NCBI GenBank assembly: GCA_966250325.1 | Contig: CBINGY010000013.1 | Location: 18,028 to 82,027 of the forward strand | Origin: Jiulongibacter sp966250325 | Lineage (GTDB): Bacteria > Bacteroidota > Bacteroidia > Cytophagales > Spirosomataceae | Direction: 5' to 3' | Length of the DNA stretch: 64,000 nt | Shown: in pieces, positions 8,873 to 18,600 of the stretch | Layout: each line of letters begins with the position of its first letter | Numbering within the stretch: the first letter of the stretch is position 1 | Program-made: the position numbers and the translations under genes | The notes under the pieces: generated by a model | The model's input: only the letters and a program-made list of their open reading frames with translations | Database searches by the model: none | Told to the model about the DNA's origin: nothing

Positions 8873-9028
8873 ATGAAGCGGACATTCCAGCCATCAAATA
8901 GAAAGCGTAAGAATAAGCATGGGTTTCGTGAGCGTAACAGCACACCGGGCGGTCGTCGTGTATTGAAAGCCCGCAGAGCCAAAGGAAGATGGAAACTGAC
9001 GGTTTCTGACGAGAAATCGCACAAATAA
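8873..9028 (+). CDS. rpmH: 50S ribosomal protein L34
   Basis: A 51-codon gene easily missed because of its size. The translation starts MKRTFQPSNRKRKNKHGF and continues through RRVLKARRAKGRWKLTVSD, the highly basic and nearly invariant L34 sequence with the usual GF(R)ER and GRRVL motifs. L34 is a component of the large ribosomal subunit. It has a good promoter at 8800-8830 and lies immediately before rnpA, the arrangement found in most bacteria. A terminator-like hairpin at 9057-9081 sits between the two genes, so rnpA probably receives only part of the rpmH transcription. In many bacteria this pair lies near dnaA and the origin; neither is visible here. Confidence 0.97.
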   Translation: MKRTFQPSNRKRKNKHGFRERNSTPGGRRVLKARRAKGRWKLTVSDEKSHK

Positions 9029-9056
9029 ATCTTAGAAATTCTGGCAAAGAAATTGG

Positions 9057-9081
9057 AAGCCGCCTCATGGGTGGCTTTTTT
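9057..9081 (+). terminator. Hairpin with T-tract between rpmH and rnpA
   Basis: AAGCCGCC (9057-9064) pairs with GGTGGCTT (9070-9077), including one G-U pair, around a TCATG loop. A run of six T follows (9076-9081). It probably acts as a partial terminator that lowers rnpA expression relative to rpmH. Confidence 0.7.
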
Positions 9082-9095
9082 GCTATATTTATTTC

Positions 9096-9473
9096 GTGAA
9101 TAGGCTAACGTTCAAAAAAGAGGAAAGGCTGTGCCACAAAAAGAAGATAGACGCCCTTTTTGATAAAACAAATGAGGAGAATATAAGCTTTGCCCGTTAT
9201 CCTGTTCGCTTAATTGCTTCCAAATCAACCGAACTGCCTTTAACGCAGGTTTTGTTTTCTGTTCCCAAACGGCGATTTAAAAAAGCAGTGGACCGTAACT
9301 TGTTAAAAAGGCGATTACGTGAAGCCTACAGGCAACATAAGCATCTGCTCCCGGAAGAGCCTGTTTTTCATCTGGCCTTTCTTTATACCGCCGCAGATCA
9401 TCAATCTTTTCAGGCGATTGAAGCGTCAATTCGGAAATTATTGCAACAATTGTCAGAAAAATATGCCATTTAG
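9096..9473 (+). CDS. rnpA: Ribonuclease P protein component
   Basis: RnpA binds the catalytic RNase P RNA and helps it cut 5' leaders from pre-tRNAs. The 125 residues carry the family core RRFKKAVDRNLLKRRLREAYR (about residues 65-85; the RNR-type motif is present as VDRNLLKRRLRE) and an N-terminal FKKEERLCHKKKIDALF. The start is a GTG at 9096; there is no in-frame ATG near it, and the beginning aligns with the family at MNRLTFKKE. It follows rpmH after the hairpin at 9057-9081, and a secreted S41 protease gene follows 50 bases later. Confidence 0.95.
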   Translation: MNRLTFKKEERLCHKKKIDALFDKTNEENISFARYPVRLIASKSTELPLTQVLFSVPKRRFKKAVDRNLLKRRLREAYRQHKHLLPEEPVFHLAFLYTAADHQSFQAIEASIRKLLQQLSEKYAI

Positions 9474-9523
9474 CATAAGTGGTGTATAATTTGCGTTAAA
9501 ACTTAAGACTTAGCTGATTCCCA

Positions 9524-11173
9524 ATGAACCGACTAAAAAAGAGTCTTCTACTGATAGCAATCCCGGTGGCGGTGCTTCTGGTGAGTTTTAAATTCGATGA
9601 CAGGTACTTTGAAATCGCAAAGAACCTCGATGTGTTCGCTACACTTTTCAAGGAAGTGAATTCACTTTATGTGGATGAAATAAGCCCCAATAAAATGATG
9701 CGAACAGGCATAGAGGCCATGCTTGCCGAACTCGATCCTTACACGAATTTTTTCCCGGAAGATGATATTGAAGATTATCGAACCATGCACGCCGGAAAGT
9801 ACAATGGTATCGGTGCTACGGTAACTTCGAGAAATGGTGCTCAGACCGTTACGATGGTTTACGAGAAATCTCCGGCAGATCTGGCCGGAATGAAGATCGG
9901 GGACGTTATTACCAAAATCAACGGCATAGCAGTGGCTGGACGTAGCAGTGATGAGATGGGTCGTTTGCTGAAGGGGCAGACAGGAACAGAAGTGAACATT
10001 GAAGTACAACGTATCAGGCAGTCTAAACCACTGAAACTAGCGGTAAAGAGGGCTGTAGTAGAAACTCCGAATGTTCCGCATTACGGAATGATTGACGACG
10101 AAGTAGGTTATATCCAACTGAAGGATTTCTCAGCCACTGCAGCAGCAGAAATTAAGCAGGCGTATGACGAAATGAAAGAACTGGGGCTAAAGAAGCTTGT
10201 GCTCGATCTTCGCGGCAATCCCGGCGGACTTCTTCAGCAATCGGTAGAGATTTGTAACTTTTTTATTCCTAAAGGAGAATTGGTGGTAGAAACCAAAGGA
10301 AAGGTGGCCTCCTGGAACAAAAAGTACACCACCTTGCGTAATCCGATAGATCTGGAAATTCCGATAGTGGTTCTGGTTAACAGTTCGAGTGCATCTGCTT
10401 CCGAAATAGTAGCCGGTACACTTCAAGATTATGACAGGGCGGTAGTAATTGGTCAGAAGTCGTTTGGTAAAGGATTGGTGCAGGTTACCCGTCCGCTTTC
10501 ATATAACACGCAGCTTAAAGTGACAACGGCCAAGTATTATATTCCATCAGGAAGATGTATTCAGGCGTTGGATTATTCTCACAGAAACCCGGATGGAAGT
10601 GTAGGCAAAGTGCCCGATTCTCTGAAATCAACATTCTATACGAAAAACAGAAGACCTGTAAAAGACGGCGGGGGAGTAGATCCGGATATCCTGGTGAATT
10701 CTTCCGCAAAATCTGATCTGACCCGAGAATTGATAAAGCAGGGAATTGTTTTTGATTTCGCAACCTCGTATTATTTCAGCCATCCTGATGAAACACCGGG
10801 AGAGAAATTTACGATTAGTGATGCACTTTACCAGGAGTTTGTAAACTTTAGCAGGAAAAGTTCTTTCAGTTATGTGGACGATGCGAGCCTTGCTCTTGGA
10901 GACCTGGAAGCCATAGCTTCAGATGATAATGCCTACTCCGAAATGAAATCTTCCCTGAGTACGTTAAGAAACCTTCTGGATAAAAAGAATGCCGGCGACT
11001 TTGAGCGTTACAAAGAGGAAATAAGTGACGAGCTGGCCCTCGAAATTCTAAGTCGCTATCATTATGACAAGGTTATGAAATTTGTGTCATTCGAGAAGGA
11101 TAGTGAGGTACAGGAGGCTTTGAAACTTTTCAGAGAAATGCCCCGGTATCAAAAAATACTTTCAGGAAAATAA
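9524..11173 (+). CDS. S41-family C-terminal processing peptidase (CtpA/Prc-like)
   Basis: A 549-residue serine protease of the periplasm. A hydrophobic segment (residues 7-23, LLLIAIPVAVLLVSF) serves as signal or anchor. Next come the S41 N-terminal helix region with LAELDPYTNFFPEDD, a PDZ domain (about 85-165, with SPADLAGMKIGDVITKING), and the catalytic core with VLDLRGNPGGLL. The active Ser lies in NSSSASASEIVAGTL and the Lys in QKSFGKGLVQ. About 170 further residues form a helical tail. Such enzymes trim C-termini of envelope proteins. The stop overlaps the tsaB start by one base (TAATG), so the genes are translationally coupled; with rpmH-rnpA upstream, all four may share transcripts. 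Confidence 0.95.
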   Translation: MNRLKKSLLLIAIPVAVLLVSFKFDDRYFEIAKNLDVFATLFKEVNSLYVDEISPNKMMRTGIEAMLAELDPYTNFFPEDDIEDYRTMHAGKYNGIGATVTSRNGAQTVTMVYEKSPADLAGMKIGDVITKINGIAVAGRSSDEMGRLLKGQTGTEVNIEVQRIRQSKPLKLAVKRAVVETPNVPHYGMIDDEVGYIQLKDFSATAAAEIKQAYDEMKELGLKKLVLDLRGNPGGLLQQSVEICNFFIPKGELVVETKGKVASWNKKYTTLRNPIDLEIPIVVLVNSSSASASEIVAGTLQDYDRAVVIGQKSFGKGLVQVTRPLSYNTQLKVTTAKYYIPSGRCIQALDYSHRNPDGSVGKVPDSLKSTFYTKNRRPVKDGGGVDPDILVNSSAKSDLTRELIKQGIVFDFATSYYFSHPDETPGEKFTISDALYQEFVNFSRKSSFSYVDDASLALGDLEAIASDDNAYSEMKSSLSTLRNLLDKKNAGDFERYKEEISDELALEILSRYHYDKVMKFVSFEKDSEVQEALKLFREMPRYQKILSGK

Positions 11174-11865
11174 TGGCTAAAATCCTCAGTATTGAAACAG
11201 CTGCCGAGGGCTGTTCTGTGGCCATTCATAGAGATGGACAGTTAATAGGTTCAAAGGGCCAGTTTGAAGTCAGGTCTGCTGCAGAAACACTTACCATCCT
11301 GATTCAGGAATTATTGGATGAGCTCGGCTATACTTTTCAAATGTTGGATGCTCTTGCAGTTTCGAAAGGTCCCGGATCATACACAGGGCTCAGGATTGGC
11401 GTGAGCACTGCCAAAGGGATTTGCTATGCGACAGATTTACCTCTTCTTTCGGTTAATACGCTTGATGCAATGGCAGAGGATCCGGAAATAAATGGGTTTG
11501 ACGGCCTGCTTTGTCCTATGCTGGATGCCCGTAGAATGGAAGTTTACTGCAAGCTATACAGGAAGGGAGAGGTTCTACTGGATACACAGGCTTTGATACT
11601 AAATGAAGCTAGTTTTTCCCACTTTCTGGAACAGGAGAAAATACTTTTTTACGGCTCGGGTGCGGTAAAGTTCAGATCAATTACCTCCCACAATACTTCC
11701 TGTTTTACAGAGAAACCGGTTTATCCTAAGGCAGATAATATGGGAAAAATAGCGGAACAAAAATTCACTAACGGGAAATTTGAAAACCTGGTTGAATTTG
11801 AACCGTATTATCTGAAGGAGTTTATGATGACTACTCCTAAGGCCAACAAAAAAGTCGTGGCCTGA
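11173..11865 (+). CDS. tsaB: tRNA threonylcarbamoyladenosine biosynthesis protein TsaB
   Basis: TsaB partners TsaD and TsaE in adding the threonylcarbamoyl group to A37 of ANN-decoding tRNAs. The 230 residues show the ASKHA-fold start ILSIETAAEGCSVAI and the diagnostic SKGPGSYTGLRIGVSTAKG with LPLLSVNTLDAMA, the region that contacts TsaD. The C-terminal part is less conserved, as is usual. It starts inside the stop codon of the S41 protease gene. The 3' end is unusual in that its last codons form one arm of a hairpin (11852-11875) that works as terminator for the opposite hpf gene. Confidence 0.95.
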   Translation: MAKILSIETAAEGCSVAIHRDGQLIGSKGQFEVRSAAETLTILIQELLDELGYTFQMLDALAVSKGPGSYTGLRIGVSTAKGICYATDLPLLSVNTLDAMAEDPEINGFDGLLCPMLDARRMEVYCKLYRKGEVLLDTQALILNEASFSHFLEQEKILFYGSGAVKFRSITSHNTSCFTEKPVYPKADNMGKIAEQKFTNGKFENLVEFEPYYLKEFMMTTPKANKKVVA

Positions 11866-11875
11866 ACCACGACTT
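11852..11875 (-). terminator. Terminator of hpf, overlapping the tsaB stop codon
   Basis: AAGTCGTGG (11852-11860) pairs with CCACGACTT (11867-11875) around a 6-base loop. On the minus strand it is followed by TTTTTTGTTG. It lies 22 bases after the hpf stop, and its left arm is tsaB coding sequence. On the plus strand there is no T-run. Confidence 0.8.
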
Positions 11876-11897
11876 CCTTACAACGACTTATTTTCTA

Positions 11898-12251
11898 TTA
11901 AATTTCGTCATCTACCGTTTGCATTTCAAGCACCGGTTTGTCGTGACTTATATCGTTTTGTTTTTGTTTAAACCTTTTGATTTTTCTGGTGACCACATCC
12001 AGAGCTTTGTCGGTAGCTTCTTCAAAGGAATCTCCTTCTTCTTTGATAAACAGGGTGCTTCCCGGAACATTTAATTTGATCTCAACGAGTTTTTTATGAA
12101 TAGATGATTTTTCGCCTTTTTCTAATCGGAGATACACTTCTCCGTTCGTGATTTTGTCATAAAACGTTTCGAGCTTGTTTAATTTTTTTTGAATGAAATC
12201 CACCAACGAGCTGTCTGCATTGAAATGCACGGCATTTACTGTAATCTTCAT
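11898..12251 (-). CDS. hpf: Ribosome hibernation-promoting factor, HPF/RaiA family
   Basis: A 117-residue protein that binds the 30S decoding region and silences ribosomes in stationary phase. It begins MKITVNAVHFNADSSLVDFI, continues with KKLNKLETFYDKI and VEIKLNVPGSTLFIKEEGDSFEEATDKALDVV, the beta-alpha-beta-beta-beta-alpha pattern of the S30AE domain, and ends in a basic RKIKRFKQKQ helix. There is no C-terminal dimerisation domain as in long HPF, so this is the short form. It is transcribed towards tsaB and ends at a clear terminator (11852-11875). I could not find a strong -7 element in the 138 bases upstream; CATCTTTG there has one mismatch. Confidence 0.93.
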   Translation of the reverse strand: MKITVNAVHFNADSSLVDFIQKKLNKLETFYDKITNGEVYLRLEKGEKSSIHKKLVEIKLNVPGSTLFIKEEGDSFEEATDKALDVVTRKIKRFKQKQNDISHDKPVLEMQTVDDEI

Positions 12252-12389
12252 AACTTCTGGATTTTTAGTTGAAAATAGGCTTTATCAAAGATGAGAAAAG
12301 GTCAAAGTGCCTTGCTCATCTTCATGCTTCAATCTACTAAAAATGATGACTCATGCCAAGCTATTTTTATAAAAAATCGTTAAAATCTC

Positions 12390-13940
12390 TCATTCATTTT
12401 CTGATGAGAAATCTTTGAAGGTTTTACGGATATTGGCGTCTGTAGCATCTTTTTTCGATTCCCAGGTGGCATCCAGCTCCAGAGCTACCAGTCCCTTGAG
12501 GTTCATAGCTTCCATATAGCTATCCATTGAACGTTTGAAATTTGGATTCCTGCGGGAAGATTTGAGGGCGTAGTCTCTGGCAAAAATATCTCCCTTCGTC
12601 TGGATCTCATTTTTCTTTTCAATGACATAGTTCAGGCGGTCAATAATATCCTTCATCGACTTTCCGATTACCTCGGTGGCCTCCAGGGTCCCGATAGTGA
12701 GAACGGTGGTTCCTCCTACGGTAGATATGGTTCGCTGTAAATTTTCTTTGTCTTTGGTAAAGATGGAGGACAGTCCGGTGGTGGCACCCAGTGATGCATT
12801 CACAACAGAACGACTTCTCTTGCCTTTTTTTGCCCGGTTATAGGTTCGTTTCAGCTCTTCCTCCTTCTCTTTGAGCTGTTCCATTAGCTCCCAGCCACGC
12901 TGTAAGGTTCCTCTGTAAAGGGCATAGTTTTTCTTGTCCACTTCGGCCTCATTGATGGCATTATCTACTCTGAAATTGATCCTTTTTACTGCCCGCAATT
13001 TCGATTTGTCTATCAGAAAAAAATCAACATAAAAGCTCAGGCTATCGAGAGGATCTTCCACAAAAGAATAGTCGGGAGTCCAGATGAATTCATACTGATT
13101 TGGCGTATTTTTCACCAGCGAACTCTTTTTGAGACTCTGAAGATTACTCAGGAAGTCAAAGGTTTCGATATCATCATCTCCATTCGGATCTGAAAGGTAA
13201 AACCCGATATTGATGGTTTCGTTTTCCTTGATTTTGACAAAATCGGTTTTGGGTACTACCGTAATGGCGGGTGGAAGATCCAGCTGGGTGGGCATCAGTT
13301 TCAGGCGGCCCTGACTCTGACTTTTACTGGGCTGATCTTCCACAAAAAAACTGACGAAAATGGGTTTTTCCTGGAGTGCCTTGAATTGCGTGTAGCTTGG
13401 TGACCAGGTAACCTGTCCACGGGCGTTAATATTCATACCTTCCGGCAATTCCTCAATCGAAGGAATGAAAACCAGGGGATCTTCATCTTCATCATAAACC
13501 AGTGAACTTTCGATCTGGTAGGAATTTGTGGTATTGAACTGAATGTAGAACGGTTTAAGCTCGTTAACTACAGGCGGGCGATTCGTATGTGTAACGATAA
13601 GATCCATGGATCTTCGTACATAATCTCCGGAGTCTGACACCGCTTCAACAAGAACCTGAAACAGCTTGATTTTCTCCACGCGGTCAACAAGATTGTACCC
13701 GGGGGTCCAGGAGAAATGTCCGGTACTATCAATCTCCATACCGATTTGCTTACCCTGAGTTATTGAAAAACTAAAACGCTTGTCAATACTAGATTGAGCC
13801 ACCTGGAGTTGAAAATCGCGGGTGGACCCTTCCTCAAATTTATTCCAGTCTCTCTGATAGGGAAATACGATCTGGTAATCTGCTTGAGCAAAAGAAATTA
13901 AGGGGAATAAGAATAGATAAATGAAGTGTTTAACAGACAT
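12390..13940 (-). CDS. Secreted protein with three Ig/cadherin-like repeats, function unknown
   Basis: About 516 residues from the ATG at 13938-13940. An in-frame extension to 13991 would overlap the preceding gene. A signal peptide is clear (FIYLFLFPLISFAQ). Three beta-rich repeats each end in the same strand: FSWTPGYNLVDR, VTWSPSYTQF and FIWTPDYSFVED, spaced about 100-115 residues apart. This is the W-[TS]-P-x-Y signature of putative Ig/cadherin-like domains. The last 170 residues are different: helical and charged (ELMEQLKEKEEELKRTYNRAKKGKRSR), with a small Gly/Thr-rich patch. It starts 7 bases after the stop of the conserved gene at 13948-15396, so the two are one operon. I do not recognise a function; an envelope adhesion or scaffold role is only a guess. 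Confidence 0.75.
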   Translation of the reverse strand: MSVKHFIYLFLFPLISFAQADYQIVFPYQRDWNKFEEGSTRDFQLQVAQSSIDKRFSFSITQGKQIGMEIDSTGHFSWTPGYNLVDRVEKIKLFQVLVEAVSDSGDYVRRSMDLIVTHTNRPPVVNELKPFYIQFNTTNSYQIESSLVYDEDEDPLVFIPSIEELPEGMNINARGQVTWSPSYTQFKALQEKPIFVSFFVEDQPSKSQSQGRLKLMPTQLDLPPAITVVPKTDFVKIKENETINIGFYLSDPNGDDDIETFDFLSNLQSLKKSSLVKNTPNQYEFIWTPDYSFVEDPLDSLSFYVDFFLIDKSKLRAVKRINFRVDNAINEAEVDKKNYALYRGTLQRGWELMEQLKEKEEELKRTYNRAKKGKRSRSVVNASLGATTGLSSIFTKDKENLQRTISTVGGTTVLTIGTLEATEVIGKSMKDIIDRLNYVIEKKNEIQTKGDIFARDYALKSSRRNPNFKRSMDSYMEAMNLKGLVALELDATWESKKDATDANIRKTFKDFSSENE

Positions 13941-13947
13941 GATTAAG

Positions 13948-15396
13948 TCAGACTTTTTCTTGTTTAGGAAAAACAACGCACGGAAAACCAAAAAGGCATC
14001 GGTCTTTGATCATTTTTGAGACTTCGGCAGGTACATTTTCCTCCCAGCCACTTTCTCCTCTTTTGATCAAATCCAGCATATTATCGGTTTGCACATCCAG
14101 ATTTTTGGGATTGTAATGGTAAATGTCTTCTATCTTATTGTTGGCTATGAGGTATCTGTACAGGTCAATAAGTTTTACAGAAGGTGTGTATTTCATGCAG
14201 CTCAGGATGTCTTTCTGTTCACCGCGTGTGGGGTAAACATACAGTTTTACTCTTCTGCTGAACAAGGAAGCAAATGACTCCAGAATGCCGCCGGGCAAAT
14301 CGGTGTAATTCTCCTCTTCGAAAATGTACTCAAGATTCGGATATCCAATAATTAGCCCTATTTTATGCGAAGTTATTTTGGACAGGTACTGAACAAGTTT
14401 ATAGTACTCGTGATAATTACTGATCATTACGGTCTGACCCAGCGAGCATAAAATATCCACGCGGTCCAGAAAGTCTTTTTCATCAATAAAATCGCCATCC
14501 GGGCTCTCCTGAAGCGACTGAAGTGTAAGTTCGCTCACCACCAGCACGTTGTCTTCTTCTACTTCGGGGTCTCTGAGATACTGCTTTACCCCATTGTCCA
14601 GCATATCCAGATGAACATTGATAACTGGTCTGAAACGCCCTCTCAAAACCACAATATGCTTTTTGTAAAGAGAATCAGTAGGTTGCAGGTTCTGTCCATC
14701 CGGGCCAAACAAGGCGATATCTGAGAATCCATGTTTGACCAGGTGCAGGCTCATAAGCCTGCTGTCCACTTTTGAAAACTCAGGGCCTTCAAAATGAATC
14801 ATATCAATACTGATGCGATCGCGGTCCAGATCGTCCATTAAGCTCAATAGGAGTATTTCGGCGTTGTTGTAATAATAAAAACAGCCGTAAATGAGATTTA
14901 CTCCAATTATTCCCAAAGCCTGCTGCTGCAGCAGATTATCGTTATCATTCATTGTTACGTGAATGATTACATGGTGAGGGGCACCGCCCGGCTCCAGTTG
15001 AAATTTTACGCCAATCCAGCCATGTGGATTATTATTTTTGTGATAATTCAGAGCCACCACAGTATCCGCAAAGGCAAAGAATAAGGTATTCTCCCCCCTT
15101 TTAGGAGCAAGCCTTTCCTGAAGAAGTCCGTACTCATGCTCCAGCATGCTCTCCAGTCTCTCCTGACTCACGTATCTTTTAGAACTTACTTCACCGTAAA
15201 TGGCATCGGAGAAGGTCATGTCATAGGCACTCATGGTCTTGGCAATGGTACCACTGGCACCTCCTGCTTTGAAAAACTGAGCGGCTACTTCCTGACCCGC
15301 ACCTATTTCTGCAAAGGACCCGTATATGCGTTTATCAAGATTAACCCGCAGGGCCTTTTGTTTGGAAGAAAGATTTTTTTCGTGCGTTACATTCAT
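13948..15396 (-). CDS. Conserved protein of unknown function (RIYGSFAEIGAGQEVA family)
   Basis: A soluble protein of about 482 residues without signal peptide. The N-terminus has the striking motif RIYGSFAEIGAGQEVAAQFF, followed by AGGASGTIAKTMSAYDMTFSDAIYG. I remember this motif in long proteins of cyanobacteria, proteobacteria and Bacteroidota, where databases give conflicting names (TonB-dependent receptor, nicotinate-nucleotide adenylyltransferase); none is supported by what I see. No membrane segment or barrel pattern is present, so the receptor name is surely wrong. The ATG at 15394-15396 places the start about 14 residues before the conserved block, as in the homologues I recall. ATGs at 15438 and 15447 are alternatives, closer to the -7 element at 15466-15473. 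The downstream gene is a secreted Ig-like protein. Confidence 0.7.
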   Translation of the reverse strand: MNVTHEKNLSSKQKALRVNLDKRIYGSFAEIGAGQEVAAQFFKAGGASGTIAKTMSAYDMTFSDAIYGEVSSKRYVSQERLESMLEHEYGLLQERLAPKRGENTLFFAFADTVVALNYHKNNNPHGWIGVKFQLEPGGAPHHVIIHVTMNDNDNLLQQQALGIIGVNLIYGCFYYYNNAEILLLSLMDDLDRDRISIDMIHFEGPEFSKVDSRLMSLHLVKHGFSDIALFGPDGQNLQPTDSLYKKHIVVLRGRFRPVINVHLDMLDNGVKQYLRDPEVEEDNVLVVSELTLQSLQESPDGDFIDEKDFLDRVDILCSLGQTVMISNYHEYYKLVQYLSKITSHKIGLIIGYPNLEYIFEEENYTDLPGGILESFASLFSRRVKLYVYPTRGEQKDILSCMKYTPSVKLIDLYRYLIANNKIEDIYHYNPKNLDVQTDNMLDLIKRGESGWEENVPAEVSKMIKDRCLFGFPCVVFPKQEKV

Positions 15397-15465
15397 GGAA
15401 AATGAGATGAAGTCGATGTTTTTAACGATCCCGTTCATGATTTGCATCAATTAACGGGTGCTATA

Positions 15466-15473
15466 CAAAGGTA
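15466..15473 (-). promoter_or_regulatory. Bacteroidota -7 element upstream of the conserved unknown gene
   Basis: The minus strand reads TACCTTTG, an exact TAnnTTTG. Transcription would start near 15459, giving a leader of about 60 bases to the chosen ATG, or about 12-20 bases to the alternative ATGs. No clear TTG is found 19 bases upstream. Confidence 0.5.
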
Positions 15474-15691
15474 CTCAATTTTGCACTTTTTTAAGTAATT
15501 AAACTTTCTGCCCCTGGTTTTATTGTGTACTGAATGCATCATTCATGGTGCAATTTTACCTGGGTTTCCACATTATCGGAATGCATAATTTGTTTAATTT
15601 TATATCAGAATTTATATTTCTATATATATTGTTGATTCGAAACATACTGATATGTTCATACAAATTGAATTTTCAAAAATAATTGAAATTT

Positions 15692-18600
15692 ATGAATAAA
15701 ATTTTACTCCTGGTTGTTGTGTTACTTTCGGCTCTTCCTTCTGCCGGGCAGAAGACGTTCAAGGATTATTCAAACAGAAAACCCGGTAAGTCAGCTATTC
15801 AAGGAGATTTTCAAAAGATCAGTGGTAAATCATCTTCAAGCCCTTCTGGCAGACCTGGTTTCAGTTTCTCTTTTGATCACGATATGAAGGTGCGGCTGGT
15901 AAATGATCCTGAAACCGGAGCGGTTATTTTCGCGGAAAATCTTTCTCCTGATAATGCCGGGTCTAACTCCAGGAAGTCCGTACAGGCCGCCCAGCTCGAT
16001 TTCCTGAATCAAATGAAAGGCAGAATAGGTCTGAGACATCCCGAAAAGGAACTCAGGAGTCTTTCGGTTCAAACCGATGAAAATGGTAACCGACACGAAT
16101 TATTCCAGCAATATTACAAAGATATACCTGTGTACGGCGGTGAAACCGTCATACATACTACTAACGCTTACATTAAGGCATTGAATGGCAGGCTGTTTCC
16201 CACACCGGAAAATCTGGAAGTTAAACCTGCTTTTGATCCGATAGATGCAGTGAAACGAGGACTGGAAAATTTGTCATCCCATTCCAGACTTACTTCTGCC
16301 CGTTCGTCACTCCTGTTTGAACGTGCCGGAAATTCAGCGGATCTGGTTATTTATCACCGCGGCAAAGTGCCTGTGCTGGCTTATGAACTGGTGCTAAGAC
16401 CAAATGACGTGGAACGCTGGGTGGTGTTTATGGATGCCCAATCGGGCGAAGTTATTGATAAATACAATCATACCTGTACGCTTGACGGCGTGTTTCAGAC
16501 TCAGGCCCGTGATCTGAATGGTCAAAACCAGCAGTTTGTAATCATCCAGAGCGGGTCGTTGTATTATATGATTGACCCTTCCAAGGAGATGTTCAATTCG
16601 GCCAAATCTTCACTGCCTGATAATCCACAAGGTACCATCTGGACCATCGATGCAAACAACTCGAAAGTATCTGGTGAGTTAAATTTAAGTCATGTGACTT
16701 CCTCCAACGGAACCGCCTGGAACTCCACAGCGGTTTCTGCCCATAAGAATGCGGCCATTTGCTATGATTATTTCCGTATGAAGCATTCGAGGAATTCTCT
16801 GAATGGAAACGGTGGGAATATTATTTCGGTGATCAATATCGCAGATGAAGACGGGCTTGGAATGGATAATGCTTACTGGAACGGAGAATTTATGGGTTAC
16901 GGGAACGGTCGCGACGGATTTAAACCCCTGGCAGGTGCTCTGGATGTAGCCGGTCATGAAATGACTCACGGCGTGATAGAAAGTACCGCTCGTTTGGAGT
17001 ACCGGAATCAGTCAGGTGCTCTTAATGAAAGCTTTGCGGATATTTTCGCTTCTTTGATCGATCGCGACGACTGGCTTTTGGGAGAAGATATTGTTAAAGG
17101 AAATGCATTCCCTTCCGGGGCATTACGAAGCCTGGAAAACCCGAACCAAGGCGGCAAAAATGATCCTGGCTACCAACCGAAAAATATGAGTCAGTACGTG
17201 TACCTGCGTGATATTCCCAGCGAAGACAACGGGGGTGTTCATGTGAATTCGGGAATACCTAATCATGCCTTTTACCTATTTGCTACGTCACAGGGTATGA
17301 ACAGGGACAAAGCCGAACGAATTTATTACCACACATTGACAAAATACCTGACCCGTACCTCCAAGTTTGTAGATTTACGACTGGCTGTTATTCAGGCATG
17401 CAAGGATTTATATGGTGACGGTGCAGAAGCCGCGGCGGCAGCTGCTGCCTTTGATGCGGTGGGGATTGTAACCAGCGGTAGTTCAGGGCAAACCGGAGGA
17501 CAGCAGCCTGAGAAAGAAATTGAGGTTAACCCCGGTGACCCGATGGTGGTGGTTTTTGAGCCATCCAGTGGGAATCTTTATCGTGGAGGTGTGAATGGGG
17601 GAAATTTTGATATTGTTTCGGAAGGGTTGGGTTGTCAGAGAAAGCCCAGCATTACCGATGATGGTTCGCTAATGTTCTTTGTAGGAGAGGATGGTAATAT
17701 TTATTACGTGGATCTCACTCAGACAAATGCCAGTCCAAAAGCATTTACCAATGATGGTGAGTGGGGTAACGTTGCGATTTCTAAGGATGGAAGGCTAATA
17801 GCCGCCCTCTCAAACTCTCAGGAACCGTTTATTTACGTCTATAACCTGGAAACACAAAAGCAGGCATCTTTTGAATTGTATAATCCTACTTACACGGAAG
17901 GGGTATCTACAGGTGAAGTACAGTTTGCGGATTCTTTTGAGTGGGATTACAGCGGAGAATTTTTGATTTATGATGCTCTCAACCGGGCAAACGGGGTATT
18001 CGGTGAATTGGAATACTGGGATGTGGGGGTGATAAGGGTGTGGGATGTAGCCACTAAAAATTTTGCCAACGGAACCATTCAAAAACTATTTACAGATCTG
18101 GCAGAGGGCGAAAACATTGGTAATCCGGCTATTTCAAAAACGAATCCGGATATTATCGCGTTTGATTTTGCCAATCTTGAGGAAGAAGAGTATGCTATAA
18201 TCGGGGCTAACCTCCATACGGGTGATCTGGATCTCATTGTGGAAAATACCACGATCGGATTTCCTGATTATAGTGTTGATGATAAATTTCTTGCCTATAC
18301 CGGTACCCAGCAAGGAGTAGGAGAGGTGGTGAAAGTGATTGCCCTGAATCCCGATAAGATTTCAGGAGCCACAGCTACTGGTCAGCGATACTTTGAAGGA
18401 GGTGAAGATACCTATGCGGTATTCTATGCTGTTGGTAAGCGTGATTTACCAGAGAAAAAGACGCAGGAGATTGAAATTACCGCTCCTTCTCCCCAGAATC
18501 CGGGAGCTTCTGTGGTATTAAGCGGCAGGGCGAGTTCCGGTTTACAGGTACAATACGCCGTGATTCAGGGAGATGCCACGTTGAGTGGTAATCAGGTTCG

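Noticed and set aside
13948..15396. TonB-dependent receptor or NMN adenylyltransferase name for the conserved protein
   Set aside because: No signal peptide, plug or barrel, and no H/TxGH nucleotidyltransferase motif is visible.
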